DNA of 64,000 bases from Fusibacter paucivorans (GTDB taxonomy: Bacteria; Bacillota; Clostridia; Peptostreptococcales; Acidaminobacteraceae), in assembly GCF_018390735.1 (NCBI RefSeq), contig NZ_JAHBCL010000003.1, positions 1 through 64,000 on the forward strand, written 5' to 3'. This document shows positions 25,607-34,684 of the stretch, in pieces. The number at the start of each line of letters is the position of its first letter. Position 1 is the first letter of the stretch. A program made the translations under genes and the position numbers. A model generated the notes under the pieces. The model was not told the DNA's origin, made no database searches, and saw nothing but the letters and a program-made list of their open reading frames with translations.

Positions 25607-27256
25607 TTACACATCAAAGCCGCTGCCACCGATAAATTCTTTCAAAATCGAGACGTGCGGTACAAGCTGATCGTCGTCAATCGATTTAAAATAACTGAGA
25701 AATTTCATCAAGAGCAATGCTTCTCCATAAGCCGGTTCGGACTGTGGTATCTGCTCGAGCAGAGGCTCTGCATGTTTTTTGAGTATCGCCAGCTCATAGG
25801 GCAGTGCCGTATTGAACATGATATCAGCCTCTTCTTGGAATGGAAAAATATTCTTTTCCTCGCCTCGCCTAACAGAATTCCACATATTAATCGTTTTGAG
25901 TGCCGAGTGTCCTCTAAACTGATTATCCCTGACGATACGTCTAAGCAAGCGCGTCTGCGTCGTTGGAATGCGGTTGTGCTCATCGATGTTAAGCTGTGTC
26001 AGTGCACTCACATAGATTTTGAATTTATCGCGTTTAAAAATGTGATAGGATAGTTTTTCATTCAGACCGTGGATGCCCTCAATAATAATGGGCTGATTCG
26101 CTGCAATACAAATCGGCTGCTGGCGATAGGTCCGCTTGCCCTTGTGGAAATCAAAAACTGGCAGGTCTACCGATTCGCCGTCAAGAAGTTTCATGATATG
26201 TGTATTAAATAAGTCGACATCCACAGCATCAAGCGACTCAAAATCCAAATCGCCATTTTCATCCTTTGGCGTCAGCTCCCGATCTACGAAATAATTATCA
26301 GTGGAAATGGTAATCGGATGCAGTCCATTGACCTTGAGCTGTACTTTTAAACGATTTGCAAATGTCGTCTTGCCCGATGATGAAGGCCCTGCAATTAAGA
26401 TAACGCGTTTTCGCTGTTTCGTGATAATGTCGGCAATCGTCGCAACTTTTTTCTCGTGGAGCGCCTCTGCGATTTGGATCAGTTCTTTGTGTCTGTCGGA
26501 TTCAATCAAGGCATTGAGGTTCCAGACATAGCCAATATCCATAATGGTGCCCCATATCTCAGATTCTTTGAACACTTCTGCAATTTTGGGTGATTCTATA
26601 AATGGCGGCACTTCAAACGGATAATACTTTGTTGGGTGCATGAGGATGATGCCCTCATCGTATTTAATAATTTCGAAGTGTTCGACATAGCCTGTACTCG
26701 GCACCATATAACCATAGAAATAGTCAATTTGATCTTGAAGTTTGTAAAGTTTGATCCAATCGTTATCTCGATATTTTAACAATGCCACTTTTGATGACAT
26801 TTGTAATTTTTCAAAAATCGCAATGGCTTCCGATTTGGGAACCGTCACTTTTTCAAAAGGCAGATCCGCTTTTATCGTATCGAGCATCTTTTCACGGATA
26901 CGGTTATAATCTGCCTGAAGCAGCTTACGCTCATAATCAAATTCACAGTAAAGCCCTTTGCTGAGCGAATGCTCAATACGTACTTTAATGCCTGGAAAGC
27001 AGGTTTTCGCAGCATAGATCATAATGAAGGAGAGACTTCGCTGGTATATTTTTTCGCCGTCGGAGCTCGCCAGATCTACCAAAGTCAAGTCACACGATCC
27101 CTCTATTGTATCGTTGAGCTCTCTTAGGACATTGCTGCACCTTATTGCCAAAACTTTCGGCCTTCCCGCCAATGCCATTCGCCGTATAATGGCTTCATAG
27201 CTCTCCCCGGGCTGTGCGCTAACTTTACCGTAATCCTTTACATTGATCTCTAACAT
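25607..27256 (-). CDS. TGS/ThrRS-like domain fused to uridine kinase-like P-loop kinase
   Basis: This 549-residue protein belongs to a Firmicute/Thermotoga family. Residues about 1-70 resemble a TGS domain and about 70-230 a second threonyl-tRNA synthetase-like domain, though the HxxxH zinc motif is not obvious. The C-terminal half is a phosphoribulokinase/uridine kinase-like domain with Walker A GPSSSGKTTFANRL at about 292-305 and STDNYFVDR following. The nucleoside substrate is not established for the family. GAGGAGG precedes the ATG. It sits directly upstream of the SpoIIE-type phosphatase gene. Confidence 0.88.
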   Translation of the reverse strand: MLEINVKDYGKVSAQPGESYEAIIRRMALAGRPKVLAIRCSNVLRELNDTIEGSCDLTLVDLASSDGEKIYQRSLSFIMIYAAKTCFPGIKVRIEHSLSKGLYCEFDYERKLLQADYNRIREKMLDTIKADLPFEKVTVPKSEAIAIFEKLQMSSKVALLKYRDNDWIKLYKLQDQIDYFYGYMVPSTGYVEHFEIIKYDEGIILMHPTKYYPFEVPPFIESPKIAEVFKESEIWGTIMDIGYVWNLNALIESDRHKELIQIAEALHEKKVATIADIITKQRKRVILIAGPSSSGKTTFANRLKVQLKVNGLHPITISTDNYFVDRELTPKDENGDLDFESLDAVDVDLFNTHIMKLLDGESVDLPVFDFHKGKRTYRQQPICIAANQPIIIEGIHGLNEKLSYHIFKRDKFKIYVSALTQLNIDEHNRIPTTQTRLLRRIVRDNQFRGHSALKTINMWNSVRRGEEKNIFPFQEEADIMFNTALPYELAILKKHAEPLLEQIPQSEPAYGEALLLMKFLSYFKSIDDDQLVPHVSILKEFIGGSGFDV

Positions 27257-27336
27257 AAAGCCTCCTCGTCGATTTCTATTACATCGCTTTTCTGATACCC
27301 ATATTTATACAGTTTACCCAATCAATGATCGGGTGT

Positions 27337-28134
27337 TTATTCTTCATCAAATGTATTGTGCATCATCTCTAAAATGAAGTCGTTAACCATGGCATACTTA
27401 TACCTTAAAATGTCAATATCAAGCAGATACAAGCATTCGCGAAAGTCGTCCAGTACGGTGTACGGATTGCCGTAGACGCGTTGTATCTCTTCATAACTCA
27501 CGCCTCTAAAACCGTGGCCAATCAACGATTCGTGTCTGAGTTCAATCAGCTGATTCATTTTTTCAGAGTTGAGAAGCTTAATAATCTGCTCTACTTTTGG
27601 ATCGTGCTTCGCATACTTTTTAAAATAAGCATTAATACCGAAAATGAGATTGCTATTAAAAATTTTATAGTGATTCCTCAAAATTTTGAGAATTTCTTTT
27701 TTTTGCATAAAGCGTATATGAAAGCTGAATTTCCTGTTTTTTAAATGATTTTTGATAAACATGTATTTATAGATTGCCTCTTTGAATCGATAAACACGCC
27801 CCAGGAAATCAATAAACTCTTCATTGACAATTTGAAATTTGAGGTTTTCAAGGAGTTCAGAAAACAAAGCGTCCGGGTATCCATCTGTCAGTGCCTCAAC
27901 ATTTCGCTTCAACATTTGACTCATATCCTTATGCCGCGTCTCTTCCGACAATTGCGTCAGCAGCTTTTTTGCCGTTGCAAAATCAAAATTAACAGCATAG
28001 CGGCAGGAATCTATTACTACCCCTGCGTCAGAATGATCATGCCCGGTTTCCTTAAGGATTTCCAGAGCACCGCAATAATCATAGCGTTCTATTAATTTCT
28101 GTATCACCTGTTGAGAAGAATTCAAGTTGACCAC
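27337..28134 (-). CDS. Stand-alone HEPN-like protein resembling the Csm6/TIGR02710 C-terminal region
   Basis: This 265-residue all-helical cytoplasmic protein has no signal peptide. The N-terminus, VIQKLIERYDYCGALEILKE, and the middle segment IDFLGRVYRFKEAIYKYMF look like the helical repeats in the C-terminal part of Csm6/TIGR02710 CRISPR-associated proteins. The segment LIELRHESLIGHGF (Arg200, His207) matches the R-x4-6-H active site of HEPN ribonucleases in these proteins, which read like RNxSxxxHG. No CARF sensor domain, no cas gene and no CRISPR array is present. It lies between the kinase-like gene and the pseudouridine synthase gene. RNase activity is inferred from the motif; regulation is unknown. 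Confidence 0.55.
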   Translation of the reverse strand: MVNLNSSQQVIQKLIERYDYCGALEILKETGHDHSDAGVVIDSCRYAVNFDFATAKKLLTQLSEETRHKDMSQMLKRNVEALTDGYPDALFSELLENLKFQIVNEEFIDFLGRVYRFKEAIYKYMFIKNHLKNRKFSFHIRFMQKKEILKILRNHYKIFNSNLIFGINAYFKKYAKHDPKVEQIIKLLNSEKMNQLIELRHESLIGHGFRGVSYEEIQRVYGNPYTVLDDFRECLYLLDIDILRYKYAMVNDFILEMMHNTFDEE

Positions 28135-28233
28135 CCACCATCTCAGTTATTTTTAATCTCACAACGTGCGTCGATCTTCAAATTGCATCAGCTTATTCGC
28201 AATTATTGCCGCAACTGCTTTTAAACACATCCG

Positions 28234-29139
28234 CTAATCATTGGAAAGCGAAGCCATAAATGCGTCAATCGCTTCTGAATTTGATGTGAAAACGCGCTCC
28301 CCGATGACCAATTTATAAGCATGCAGCAACTGAGTCGTTTCACCCCTGCGCTTCTTGCCGCCATATTTAACATCGCCGACAATAGGATGCCCTTCATAAG
28401 CCATCGAAACACGGATCTGATGCGACCGCCCTGTTAAAAGCGCAACATCTACCAAGCTGTAACCCTTTTTAAAGTTCACGGTCTTGTATTTTGTATGGCA
28501 AAGTTTACTTTGATCCCGATCATGTGCTGAAAGGGTTACTTTATTTAACTGCTCGTCTTTCGTCAGATAGCCTTTCACCTCGCCATGAGGCTTTGTCTTC
28601 CCTTCACAGACGCATAGGTAATATTTATCAATTTTACGTTCACGCATTAACGCATTGTAATGCTTAAGACTTTCATAGTGCTTGGCAAAGAGAACGAGAC
28701 CGCCTGTATTTTTATCGAGCCGGTGTACCGGTGCCGGTTTAAAAGTCTGCGTGCAAAGATGCTTTAAATAAAATTGTACAATAGTCGCCAGTGTATTTTT
28801 ATATTCAGTCTTATCCGGATGCGTCAGCATGCCCTTAGGCTTATCTACAATTAGAATATCATCGTCTTCATAGATAATGGACAGCCCCACTTGGTCAGGC
28901 GTCACGAGCTCAATAGGTTTTCGAAGGCTTTCAATCGTCGCTTCTGCCATGTAAATATTCAGAACGTCATCGCACTTCAAAAACGTCTCCGGCTTCGTCA
29001 CCGGTCTCCCGTTGAGTTTAAAGACTTTTTTCCGCATGAGTTTGTAGAGATTGCCGCGCGTCGTATCATTAAAATACTTGAGTAGGAAGCGATCAATACG
29101 CTGATCCGCCTCATTGGAAGTTATTATAATTTCTCGCAT
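28234..29139 (-). CDS. RluA-family pseudouridine synthase (RluC/RluD-like)
   Basis: This 301-residue enzyme would convert uridines to pseudouridine in rRNA. An N-terminal S4 RNA-binding domain (about 1-65, RIDRFLLKYFNDTTRGNLYK) is followed by the synthase domain with the catalytic Asp in PVHRLDKNTGGLVLFAK. Other family segments are ILIVDKPKGMLTHP and ALLTGRSHQIRVSMA. The exact position in rRNA cannot be assigned; RluC-like targets in 23S rRNA are most likely. The gene seems to stand alone. Confidence 0.92.
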   Translation of the reverse strand: MREIIITSNEADQRIDRFLLKYFNDTTRGNLYKLMRKKVFKLNGRPVTKPETFLKCDDVLNIYMAEATIESLRKPIELVTPDQVGLSIIYEDDDILIVDKPKGMLTHPDKTEYKNTLATIVQFYLKHLCTQTFKPAPVHRLDKNTGGLVLFAKHYESLKHYNALMRERKIDKYYLCVCEGKTKPHGEVKGYLTKDEQLNKVTLSAHDRDQSKLCHTKYKTVNFKKGYSLVDVALLTGRSHQIRVSMAYEGHPIVGDVKYGGKKRRGETTQLLHAYKLVIGERVFTSNSEAIDAFMASLSND

Positions 29140-29253
29140 AGGTTATCCTTTTGAGATTGATATTTTTTTACTTTGTCTAAAAGCAGCTGACGGGATTATA
29201 GGTTCCGGGCTCGCTTTCTGATTTCCGTTGTTCTTTTGCTTTGCTGTCCGCCA

Positions 29254-30084
29254 TTAATAATCAATGGTAAACACGCTAAAGGCCGATACATCTTCATAAC
29301 CAATCTTGTGATAGAGGGCAATGGCCGGCGCATTCTTTTCCAGAACAAACAAGTTGGGACGCTTGCCGTTTTCAAGCAGGCGTTTTGTCAGCGTCTCTGA
29401 AATAAAACGGCCAATTTGCCGCCTTCTATAGGCGGGGTCAACGTATATACCGCCGATAATCCCCATTTGTTCCGTTTCCTCTTCGATTAGTCCCTGGGCT
29501 ATCAGTTTTTCACCGTCGTGCATCAAACAAAACTGATTTTCCGCTAAGTAATTGTCGACACTCTTTTGAATGTCCTGAATAGATTTGATATTACGACCAA
29601 AATACTGCTCTACGCGCAAAAAGAATTTGAGATCTTGAATCATTTGCCGCGTTTCTGCTGTGTCCATTGTTGCTGTCGCATATGCACAAGCTGCCGTAAT
29701 CGATATCGTCTGTTGGCGATAGGTCATCAGCAGGCTCTTTGATTCCTGAACATTTTCAACCGTTCTGCAAATGATGTTATAAAAACCGTTCATCTGCTTG
29801 GTCTCACCTTTTACGTATTTCGGCGCATGATGCTTAAACGCCTTTAACACGTTTAGGTTTCCCAAGACGACGGGGTCTGAATAATGCATGATCAGTGAGC
29901 GTTTATTCGAAAAATAAAACAGTCCTACCAGTGACTGTTCACTTATATAACCGTAGAGCACGCCTTGGAGCTTGCCCTGTTCAAACTGAGCGACAGGATA
30001 TTCGAGATAAATCGTTTCGACTGCATTTGCCGCCATGTATGCTTTAATCTTTGCCAAATCTGAGGCTTCCAGTTTTCCAAACAA
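29254..30084 (-). CDS. GNAT-family N-acetyltransferase
   Basis: This 276-residue protein has a C-terminal GNAT domain. The acetyl-CoA loop is in GGIYVDPAYRRRQIGRFISE and the last motif in APAIALYHKIGYEDVSAFSV. The first ~130 residues form a second domain with weak similarity to a degenerate acetyltransferase fold, a tandem arrangement seen in several Firmicute proteins. A TTG start is used, with AAGGAGG at the right distance. The substrate is unknown. Confidence 0.85.
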   Translation of the reverse strand: MFGKLEASDLAKIKAYMAANAVETIYLEYPVAQFEQGKLQGVLYGYISEQSLVGLFYFSNKRSLIMHYSDPVVLGNLNVLKAFKHHAPKYVKGETKQMNGFYNIICRTVENVQESKSLLMTYRQQTISITAACAYATATMDTAETRQMIQDLKFFLRVEQYFGRNIKSIQDIQKSVDNYLAENQFCLMHDGEKLIAQGLIEEETEQMGIIGGIYVDPAYRRRQIGRFISETLTKRLLENGKRPNLFVLEKNAPAIALYHKIGYEDVSAFSVFTIDY

Positions 30085-30216
30085 TATGCCACCTCCTTAA
30101 AAAATTGTAACACGAAAGTAATCTATTTGAAAAGAACATTGCTTTATGAATGCTCAATTTTATGATATCCTTATTAATAGCATCAGTGCTAGATGCCGGT
30201 ATTTTTGGAGGTCAAC

Positions 30217-30777
30217 ATGCTTGAACGTCTTAAAGACTTTTTATATGACATTAGCGATATCGTGGTATCACTGCTAATCATTGCCATCATTTTCTTTTCT
30301 GTCTCTTGGAAAATATCCGATACACTCAGCTTTGATCTAGAAGCAATGCTGCCGTCCGGATCTGAAACCGAAGCGCCATTAGATGATGATAAGGTTATTG
30401 AAATCATTCCCAATACCAATCTCAATCATGATTTAGGGACGGATACCGAAAACAGCAATCATGAAGCGCAGCCCGAAGATACCACACCAACAGAGCCAAC
30501 AGGCGATAATGATACGACGACACCGCCAGACACGTCAGCCCCTTCAGATACATCAACACCTGCTGCCTATGAGACTTTTGTTGTACCGTCCGGCGCATCG
30601 GGCTACAGCATCGGTGAAGACCTCGCCGCACTCGGTTATGTTGACAGTGCCAATACTTTTGTCTCCAGACTTGTCGAACGCGAACTGGACCGAAAATTAT
30701 TTGCAGGCGATTTCAAGCTTTCTAAAAGCGATGATCTCGATACGATTATCAATGTCTTAACGGGGCAAGGTCGCTAA
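30217..30777 (+). CDS. Membrane-anchored protein with MltG-type substrate-binding subdomain only
   Basis: This 186-residue protein has one membrane segment (about 14-31), an acidic Thr/Pro/Ser-rich linker (about 50-115) and a C-terminal region. That region starts FVVPSGASGYSIGEDLAALG, continues ANTFVSRLVERE and AGDFKLSKSDDLDTIINVLT, and matches the N-terminal LysM-like part of MltG/YceG. The catalytic glutamate domain of MltG is absent. TTGGAGG sets the start at 30217. It probably sits at the outer face of the membrane near nascent peptidoglycan. Short MltG-like proteins occur in Clostridia; their role is unknown. It is one of the few plus-strand genes. Confidence 0.75.
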   Translation: MLERLKDFLYDISDIVVSLLIIAIIFFSVSWKISDTLSFDLEAMLPSGSETEAPLDDDKVIEIIPNTNLNHDLGTDTENSNHEAQPEDTTPTEPTGDNDTTTPPDTSAPSDTSTPAAYETFVVPSGASGYSIGEDLAALGYVDSANTFVSRLVERELDRKLFAGDFKLSKSDDLDTIINVLTGQGR

Positions 30778-30845
30778 TCATTCACTACCTGCTTTCGTTC
30801 GTGTCATACAATGCATGTTTATTGTAATCATTACCATGAATTCAT

Positions 30846-30877
30846 AAAACCAGTTTGCTGATGCAGCTGGTTTTTTT
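30846..30877 (+). terminator. Intrinsic terminator of the MltG-like gene
   Basis: Arms AAAACCAG (30846-30853) and CTGGTTTT (30867-30874) with an inner TGC/GCA pairing are followed by a T-run, about 70 bases after the stop. Confidence 0.8.
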
Positions 30878-30942
30878 ATCGTGATGCGAAATACCGCACA
30901 TTATCCGCCGTCGCTGTGCAAGTAGTTGCCGACAACACACTG

Positions 30943-31188
30943 TTAGTCCATGACTTCTCCATATAATGTCACACGCCCTCCATCCGGGCATTTCACTTCA
31001 AATTTCCGCAATCTCTCACATCCGCTGTCAAGCGTTCCCCCATTTTGAAGCACAAGGATATTGGGGTAAGCTACATGCCACAGTTCGTGGCAAATTGGCG
31101 GACAAATGTCGCCGACAATGTAAGTCTCACCCGTTTTATGATAACCGCTTCTGCAACAGCTGTTCGCAATCGTAAGCTTTACGTTCAT
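30943..31188 (-). CDS. TIGR04076-family small cysteine-containing protein
   Basis: This 81-residue cytoplasmic protein has spaced cysteines (SCCRSGYH, DICPPICHELWH, SGCERL, VKCPDGG) and the central segment AYPNILVLQNGGTL that I associate with the TIGR04076 family. The cysteines may bind a metal. The function of the family is unknown. GGAGGCG precedes the ATG. It lies just downstream of the RsuA-like gene on the same strand. Confidence 0.7.
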   Translation of the reverse strand: MNVKLTIANSCCRSGYHKTGETYIVGDICPPICHELWHVAYPNILVLQNGGTLDSGCERLRKFEVKCPDGGRVTLYGEVMD

Positions 31189-31224
31189 AAACTCGCCTCC
31201 TGTCAGTCACAAGCGCGTAGGCAC

Positions 31225-31950
31225 TTATTGTCCCTCGCTGTTTTCGATAAGTTCAAGCTCTTCCGCTGTCAGCAGTCGCATCTCGCCAAGTTTCAACGAC
31301 TCGTCAAGCTGCAACCCACCCATCCGCATACGTTTAAGATAGATGACTTTATTGCCAAGTGCTTCAAACATGCGTTTAACTTGATGAAACTTCCCTTCGT
31401 AAATCGTCAGCAGCACCTCATCAGCTATTCCTGTCGTCAGCAGTTTTGCAGGCATGCATTCATAGCCGTCTTCTAACGTGATTCCCTTCTCAAAGGCGCC
31501 AGTATCCTCTGGGTTTACCGGTGCCGCCAGCTTCGCAAAATACTGTTTCGGAACATGATGCTTCGGCGACAAAAGCCGATGTGCCAGTGCACCATCATTG
31601 GTGAGCAGCAGCAGTCCCTCAGTGTCTATATCCAGCCTGCCAACCGGAAAGACCTCATAATGTCGAAATGGTTCGGGAACGAGGTCAACCACCACGGGCA
31701 GTTTCGCATCCTCAGTTGCCGAAATGACCCCCTGCGGTTTATTCAGCATCAGATAAATATAAGGAATATAAGGCACTGAAACACCTTCAAATGCAACATT
31801 GTCTTTGGCAAGATCCACTTTAATCGAACCGTCTTTTACCGTTTTACCGTTTACAGTGACGACCCCACGCTTCATGATCACTCTGAGTTCACTGCGGCTG
31901 CCCTTTCCCATATTGGACAGGTATTTATCCAAACGCATTTTTTCACCCAT
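31225..31950 (-). CDS. RsuA-family pseudouridine synthase (16S rRNA type)
   Basis: This 241-residue enzyme has an N-terminal S4 domain (RLDKYLSNMGKGSRSELR) and a synthase domain with the catalytic Asp in PVGRLDIDTEGLLLLTNDG. It ends with IYEGKFHQVKRMFEALGNKV, as in RsuA, which modifies U516 of 16S rRNA in E. coli. The start at 31950 is favoured because GAGGAG lies 9 bases before it; an ATG three codons earlier overlaps that site. It follows the RsmF-like gene by about 20 bases, so two rRNA modification genes form one unit. Confidence 0.9.
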   Translation of the reverse strand: MGEKMRLDKYLSNMGKGSRSELRVIMKRGVVTVNGKTVKDGSIKVDLAKDNVAFEGVSVPYIPYIYLMLNKPQGVISATEDAKLPVVVDLVPEPFRHYEVFPVGRLDIDTEGLLLLTNDGALAHRLLSPKHHVPKQYFAKLAAPVNPEDTGAFEKGITLEDGYECMPAKLLTTGIADEVLLTIYEGKFHQVKRMFEALGNKVIYLKRMRMGGLQLDESLKLGEMRLLTAEELELIENSEGQ

Positions 31951-31969
31951 ATGCGTCATCTCCTCTCAC

Positions 31970-33394
31970 TTAAAACATACGCCAAGATGCCGGATAAAGA
32001 TTTTTCAGCACCCCACGGTCTAATTTACAGAAGCCAACCGGATACCCGTCTGTCGTTACCAGATGAAGACCTTTGCCTTCGTGCTCTACATGGAGCGTTT
32101 CGCATTTTAAATATTTAAGAATCGCTGAGCCGTTCGATGGCAATTCGATTTTTTGAATAAACTGGGATGCCTTGAGGTATAGCGCCAGCGCCTGCGAAGG
32201 CGTAAACCGCGTCCCTTTGATATCACCTAAGTACAACCCTTCACGCGCCACTTTGAGTCCATTTATAGGATAGTCATACATCGGCAATAAATAGACGCGT
32301 TCTTTGACTGTTTTAAACCGTCCCGTCAAAGGCGTCGTTAAATGTGTTTTCATGAAAGCGGCAACCGGTTCCGGCGGCTTATCGGCAACGGTATATCGAC
32401 TTTGAACGCTATGCCTGCTTTGATGGTGTGACATCGCCTCATCGTAATCACGCCCACTGTCACTTGTTCGTATGTGATCATTACATTTGTCATCCCCTGC
32501 ATCCGGTGTATTGCCTCGGCGTACCAGTCTTGCAATATAATGGCCTTCACCATCAATTAAATGCGGTAGAAGGCGCATTTGAAAATTATCGATTTCAATC
32601 CCTGTAGACGCTAGTTTTTGATTAATGGCAATCATTTCAAAATCCTGATTCGCTTCAAGGAATGCCTTCATTTGGCTTTCGTTCTCCTGAGGCGCAAAGG
32701 TACAAGTCGAGTAAGTCAAACGCCCCTCTGTTTTAACCAGTGTCTTCATGGTTCTGAGAATATCCGCCTGCATGGTCTGACAACGGTCATTTTCATAAAC
32801 GGCCCATGCGCTGACAGCCTTAGGGTCTTTACGAAACATTCCCTCTCCGGAACAGGGCGCATCAACCAGCACATGATCAAAAATAGCGCCAAAACATGAT
32901 GCAATGCGTTCAGGCGTCTCATTGAGTACAAGCACATTGCGCAGACCAAATCGCTCGACATTTCGAACGATGGCTTTAACGCGTTTGTCACTGATATCAT
33001 TGGTCACTAAAAAGCCCTCGTCATGTGTGCCCGTAGCCAGTTGCAGACTTTTCCCGCCAGGTGCCGCACATAGATCAAGACAAAACTGATCCGCTTCAAG
33101 TTCAAGTGTGCCGATCGGCGCCATGGCCGAAGGTTCTTGAATATAATACAGGCCTGCATGATAGTAGGGATGCTTGGTAACAGGGTCTTCTGCTCGATAG
33201 TAAAACCCATCAGTCGTCCACGGAACGGGCGTCAGCGGGTATGGAAATTTTTCAAGAAAAGTATGTACATCTATTTTTAGCGTATTGATCCTGAGTCCTT
33301 GAAATGTTTCACCTTCAAAACTGTCAATCAACGCATCGTAATCATTTGGCCTCTGCGCCTTCAGGCGTCTGATAAAAGCTTCTGGTAAATTCAA
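31970..33394 (-). CDS. RsmF/NOL1-NOP2-Sun family rRNA cytosine-C5 methyltransferase
   Basis: This probable m5C methyltransferase acts on rRNA. The SAM-binding region is FCLDLCAAPGGKSLQLA (about residue 105), followed by VLVDAPCSGEGMFRKDP and YSTCTFAPQENE with the two cysteines used in catalysis. The C-terminal part (about 325-474) has the RsmF-type PUA-like tail (YLGDIKGTRFTPSQALAL). I prefer a TTG start at 33394 with CGGAGG just upstream, giving MNLPEAFIRRL as in the family; the ATG eight codons earlier has no ribosome site. 474 residues is normal for the group. Confidence 0.88.
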   Translation of the reverse strand: MNLPEAFIRRLKAQRPNDYDALIDSFEGETFQGLRINTLKIDVHTFLEKFPYPLTPVPWTTDGFYYRAEDPVTKHPYYHAGLYYIQEPSAMAPIGTLELEADQFCLDLCAAPGGKSLQLATGTHDEGFLVTNDISDKRVKAIVRNVERFGLRNVLVLNETPERIASCFGAIFDHVLVDAPCSGEGMFRKDPKAVSAWAVYENDRCQTMQADILRTMKTLVKTEGRLTYSTCTFAPQENESQMKAFLEANQDFEMIAINQKLASTGIEIDNFQMRLLPHLIDGEGHYIARLVRRGNTPDAGDDKCNDHIRTSDSGRDYDEAMSHHQSRHSVQSRYTVADKPPEPVAAFMKTHLTTPLTGRFKTVKERVYLLPMYDYPINGLKVAREGLYLGDIKGTRFTPSQALALYLKASQFIQKIELPSNGSAILKYLKCETLHVEHEGKGLHLVTTDGYPVGFCKLDRGVLKNLYPASWRMF

Positions 33395-33474
33395 TGATGC
33401 CTCCGTATTGCATTGCATGGCAAAGTAAATTTAGGGTATAGAGTCGATAAGTGCGTGGTTCGTGCCATTTTGTC

Positions 33475-33503
33475 TGGCAAATTGCTATTACTTGCTTTAT
33501 AAT
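33475..33503 (+). promoter_or_regulatory. Possible fba promoter
   Basis: TATAAT at 33498-33503 has TGGCAA (33475-33480) 17 bases upstream as a weak -35. It lies about 80 bases before the fba start. Confidence 0.4.
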
Positions 33504-33583
33504 AACATATGTAGCATGTAATTGTTATGTATTTTGCAACCAAGATTTGCACTTAATCCATTAATGACAAAGGAGTGATTACA

Positions 33584-34522
33584 GTGCCATTAGTAACAAC
33601 GACCGAAATGTTTAAAAAAGCTTATGAAGGCGGCTATGCCGTTGGCGCCTTTAACGTCAACAACATGGAAATTATTCAGGGGATTGTCAAGGCGGCAGCT
33701 GAAACAAAATCGCCGCTAATCTTACAGGTATCTGCCGGCGCACGCAAATACGCCAATCCTATTTACCTGAAAAAATTAGTAGAGGCCGCTTTGCTGGAAC
33801 ATCCTGAATTGGACATCGCCCTTCATCTCGATCACGGTGAAGATTTTGAAATCTGTAAAGCCTGCATAGACGATGGTTTTACTTCCGTCATGGTTGACGG
33901 TTCTCACCTTCCTTATGAAGAAAATATTGCGCTGACACAAAAGGTCGTCGAATATGCTCACGCACGCGGCGTCGTCGTTGAAGCGGAACTTGGACGCCTT
34001 GCCGGTGTTGAAGATGCCGTCAATGTTAAAAAGGAAGATGCCACTTATACCGATCCAGACCAAGCAGTCGATTTTGTAAAACGCACTGGCTGTGCTTCGC
34101 TGGCCATCGCCATCGGCACAAGCCATGGCGCCTATAAATTCGCCGCGGGTACCGATCCTAAAATTGACATCGAACGCCTTAAAGTTATTTCAAACCTTTT
34201 GCCGAATTATCCGCTCGTCCTTCACGGGGCGTCGTCGGTTATTCCGGAATTCGTCGAAATGTGCAATGCCTACGGCGGCGAATTAAAAGACGCTAAAGGC
34301 TGCCCTGAGCCAATGCTCAGAGAAGCGGCACAGTACGGCGTCTGTAAAATCAATATTGACTCAGATTTAAGACTTGCCATGACGGGCACCATTCGTAAAC
34401 AATTTGTTTCTAACCCAAGTAATTTCGATCCTCGAAAATACTTGGCACCTGCTAGAGAAGCAATTTACGACATGGTTAAGCACAAAATTCTCGTGGTTTT
34501 GGGGTCAGACGGCAAGTTATAA
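33584..34522 (+). CDS. fba: Class II fructose-1,6-bisphosphate aldolase
   Basis: This zinc-dependent aldolase splits fructose-1,6-bisphosphate into two triose phosphates in glycolysis. Catalytic Asp83 and zinc ligand His84 are in LHLDHGEDFE, Glu135 in VEAELG, and zinc ligands His181 and His214 in GTSHGAYKF and VLHGASSVIP. The GTG at 33584, eight bases after AAAGGAG, gives the usual MPLV N-terminus; the GTG at 33575 overlaps the ribosome site. 312 residues fits the longer class II form common in Clostridia. It is alone on the plus strand between its own promoter and terminator. Confidence 0.96.
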   Translation: MPLVTTTEMFKKAYEGGYAVGAFNVNNMEIIQGIVKAAAETKSPLILQVSAGARKYANPIYLKKLVEAALLEHPELDIALHLDHGEDFEICKACIDDGFTSVMVDGSHLPYEENIALTQKVVEYAHARGVVVEAELGRLAGVEDAVNVKKEDATYTDPDQAVDFVKRTGCASLAIAIGTSHGAYKFAAGTDPKIDIERLKVISNLLPNYPLVLHGASSVIPEFVEMCNAYGGELKDAKGCPEPMLREAAQYGVCKINIDSDLRLAMTGTIRKQFVSNPSNFDPRKYLAPAREAIYDMVKHKILVVLGSDGKL

Positions 34523-34552
34523 AAACAAAATGACCTATTCCAAATAGGCCGC

Positions 34553-34602
34553 AAAAAGAGCACTTGTACATCTTTTTCTTTAGATCTGCAAGTGCTCTTT
34601 TT
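34553..34602 (+). terminator. Intrinsic terminator of fba
   Basis: A 14-bp perfect stem (34553-34566 with 34589-34602, arm AAAAAGAGCACTTG) ends in a T-run. It could also stop transcription from the minus strand. Confidence 0.88.
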
Positions 34603-34684
34603 CTATGCTTTTCTGTTCTACGCGGTTCTCTTTTAAATCAAATCCGATCCCATGAACATCTCATCAGATCACTTGATAAAACCC

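Noticed and set aside
27337-28134. The HEPN-like gene as part of a type III CRISPR locus
   Set aside because: No Cas10, Csm or array sequences were seen on either side; only the HEPN-like resemblance remains.
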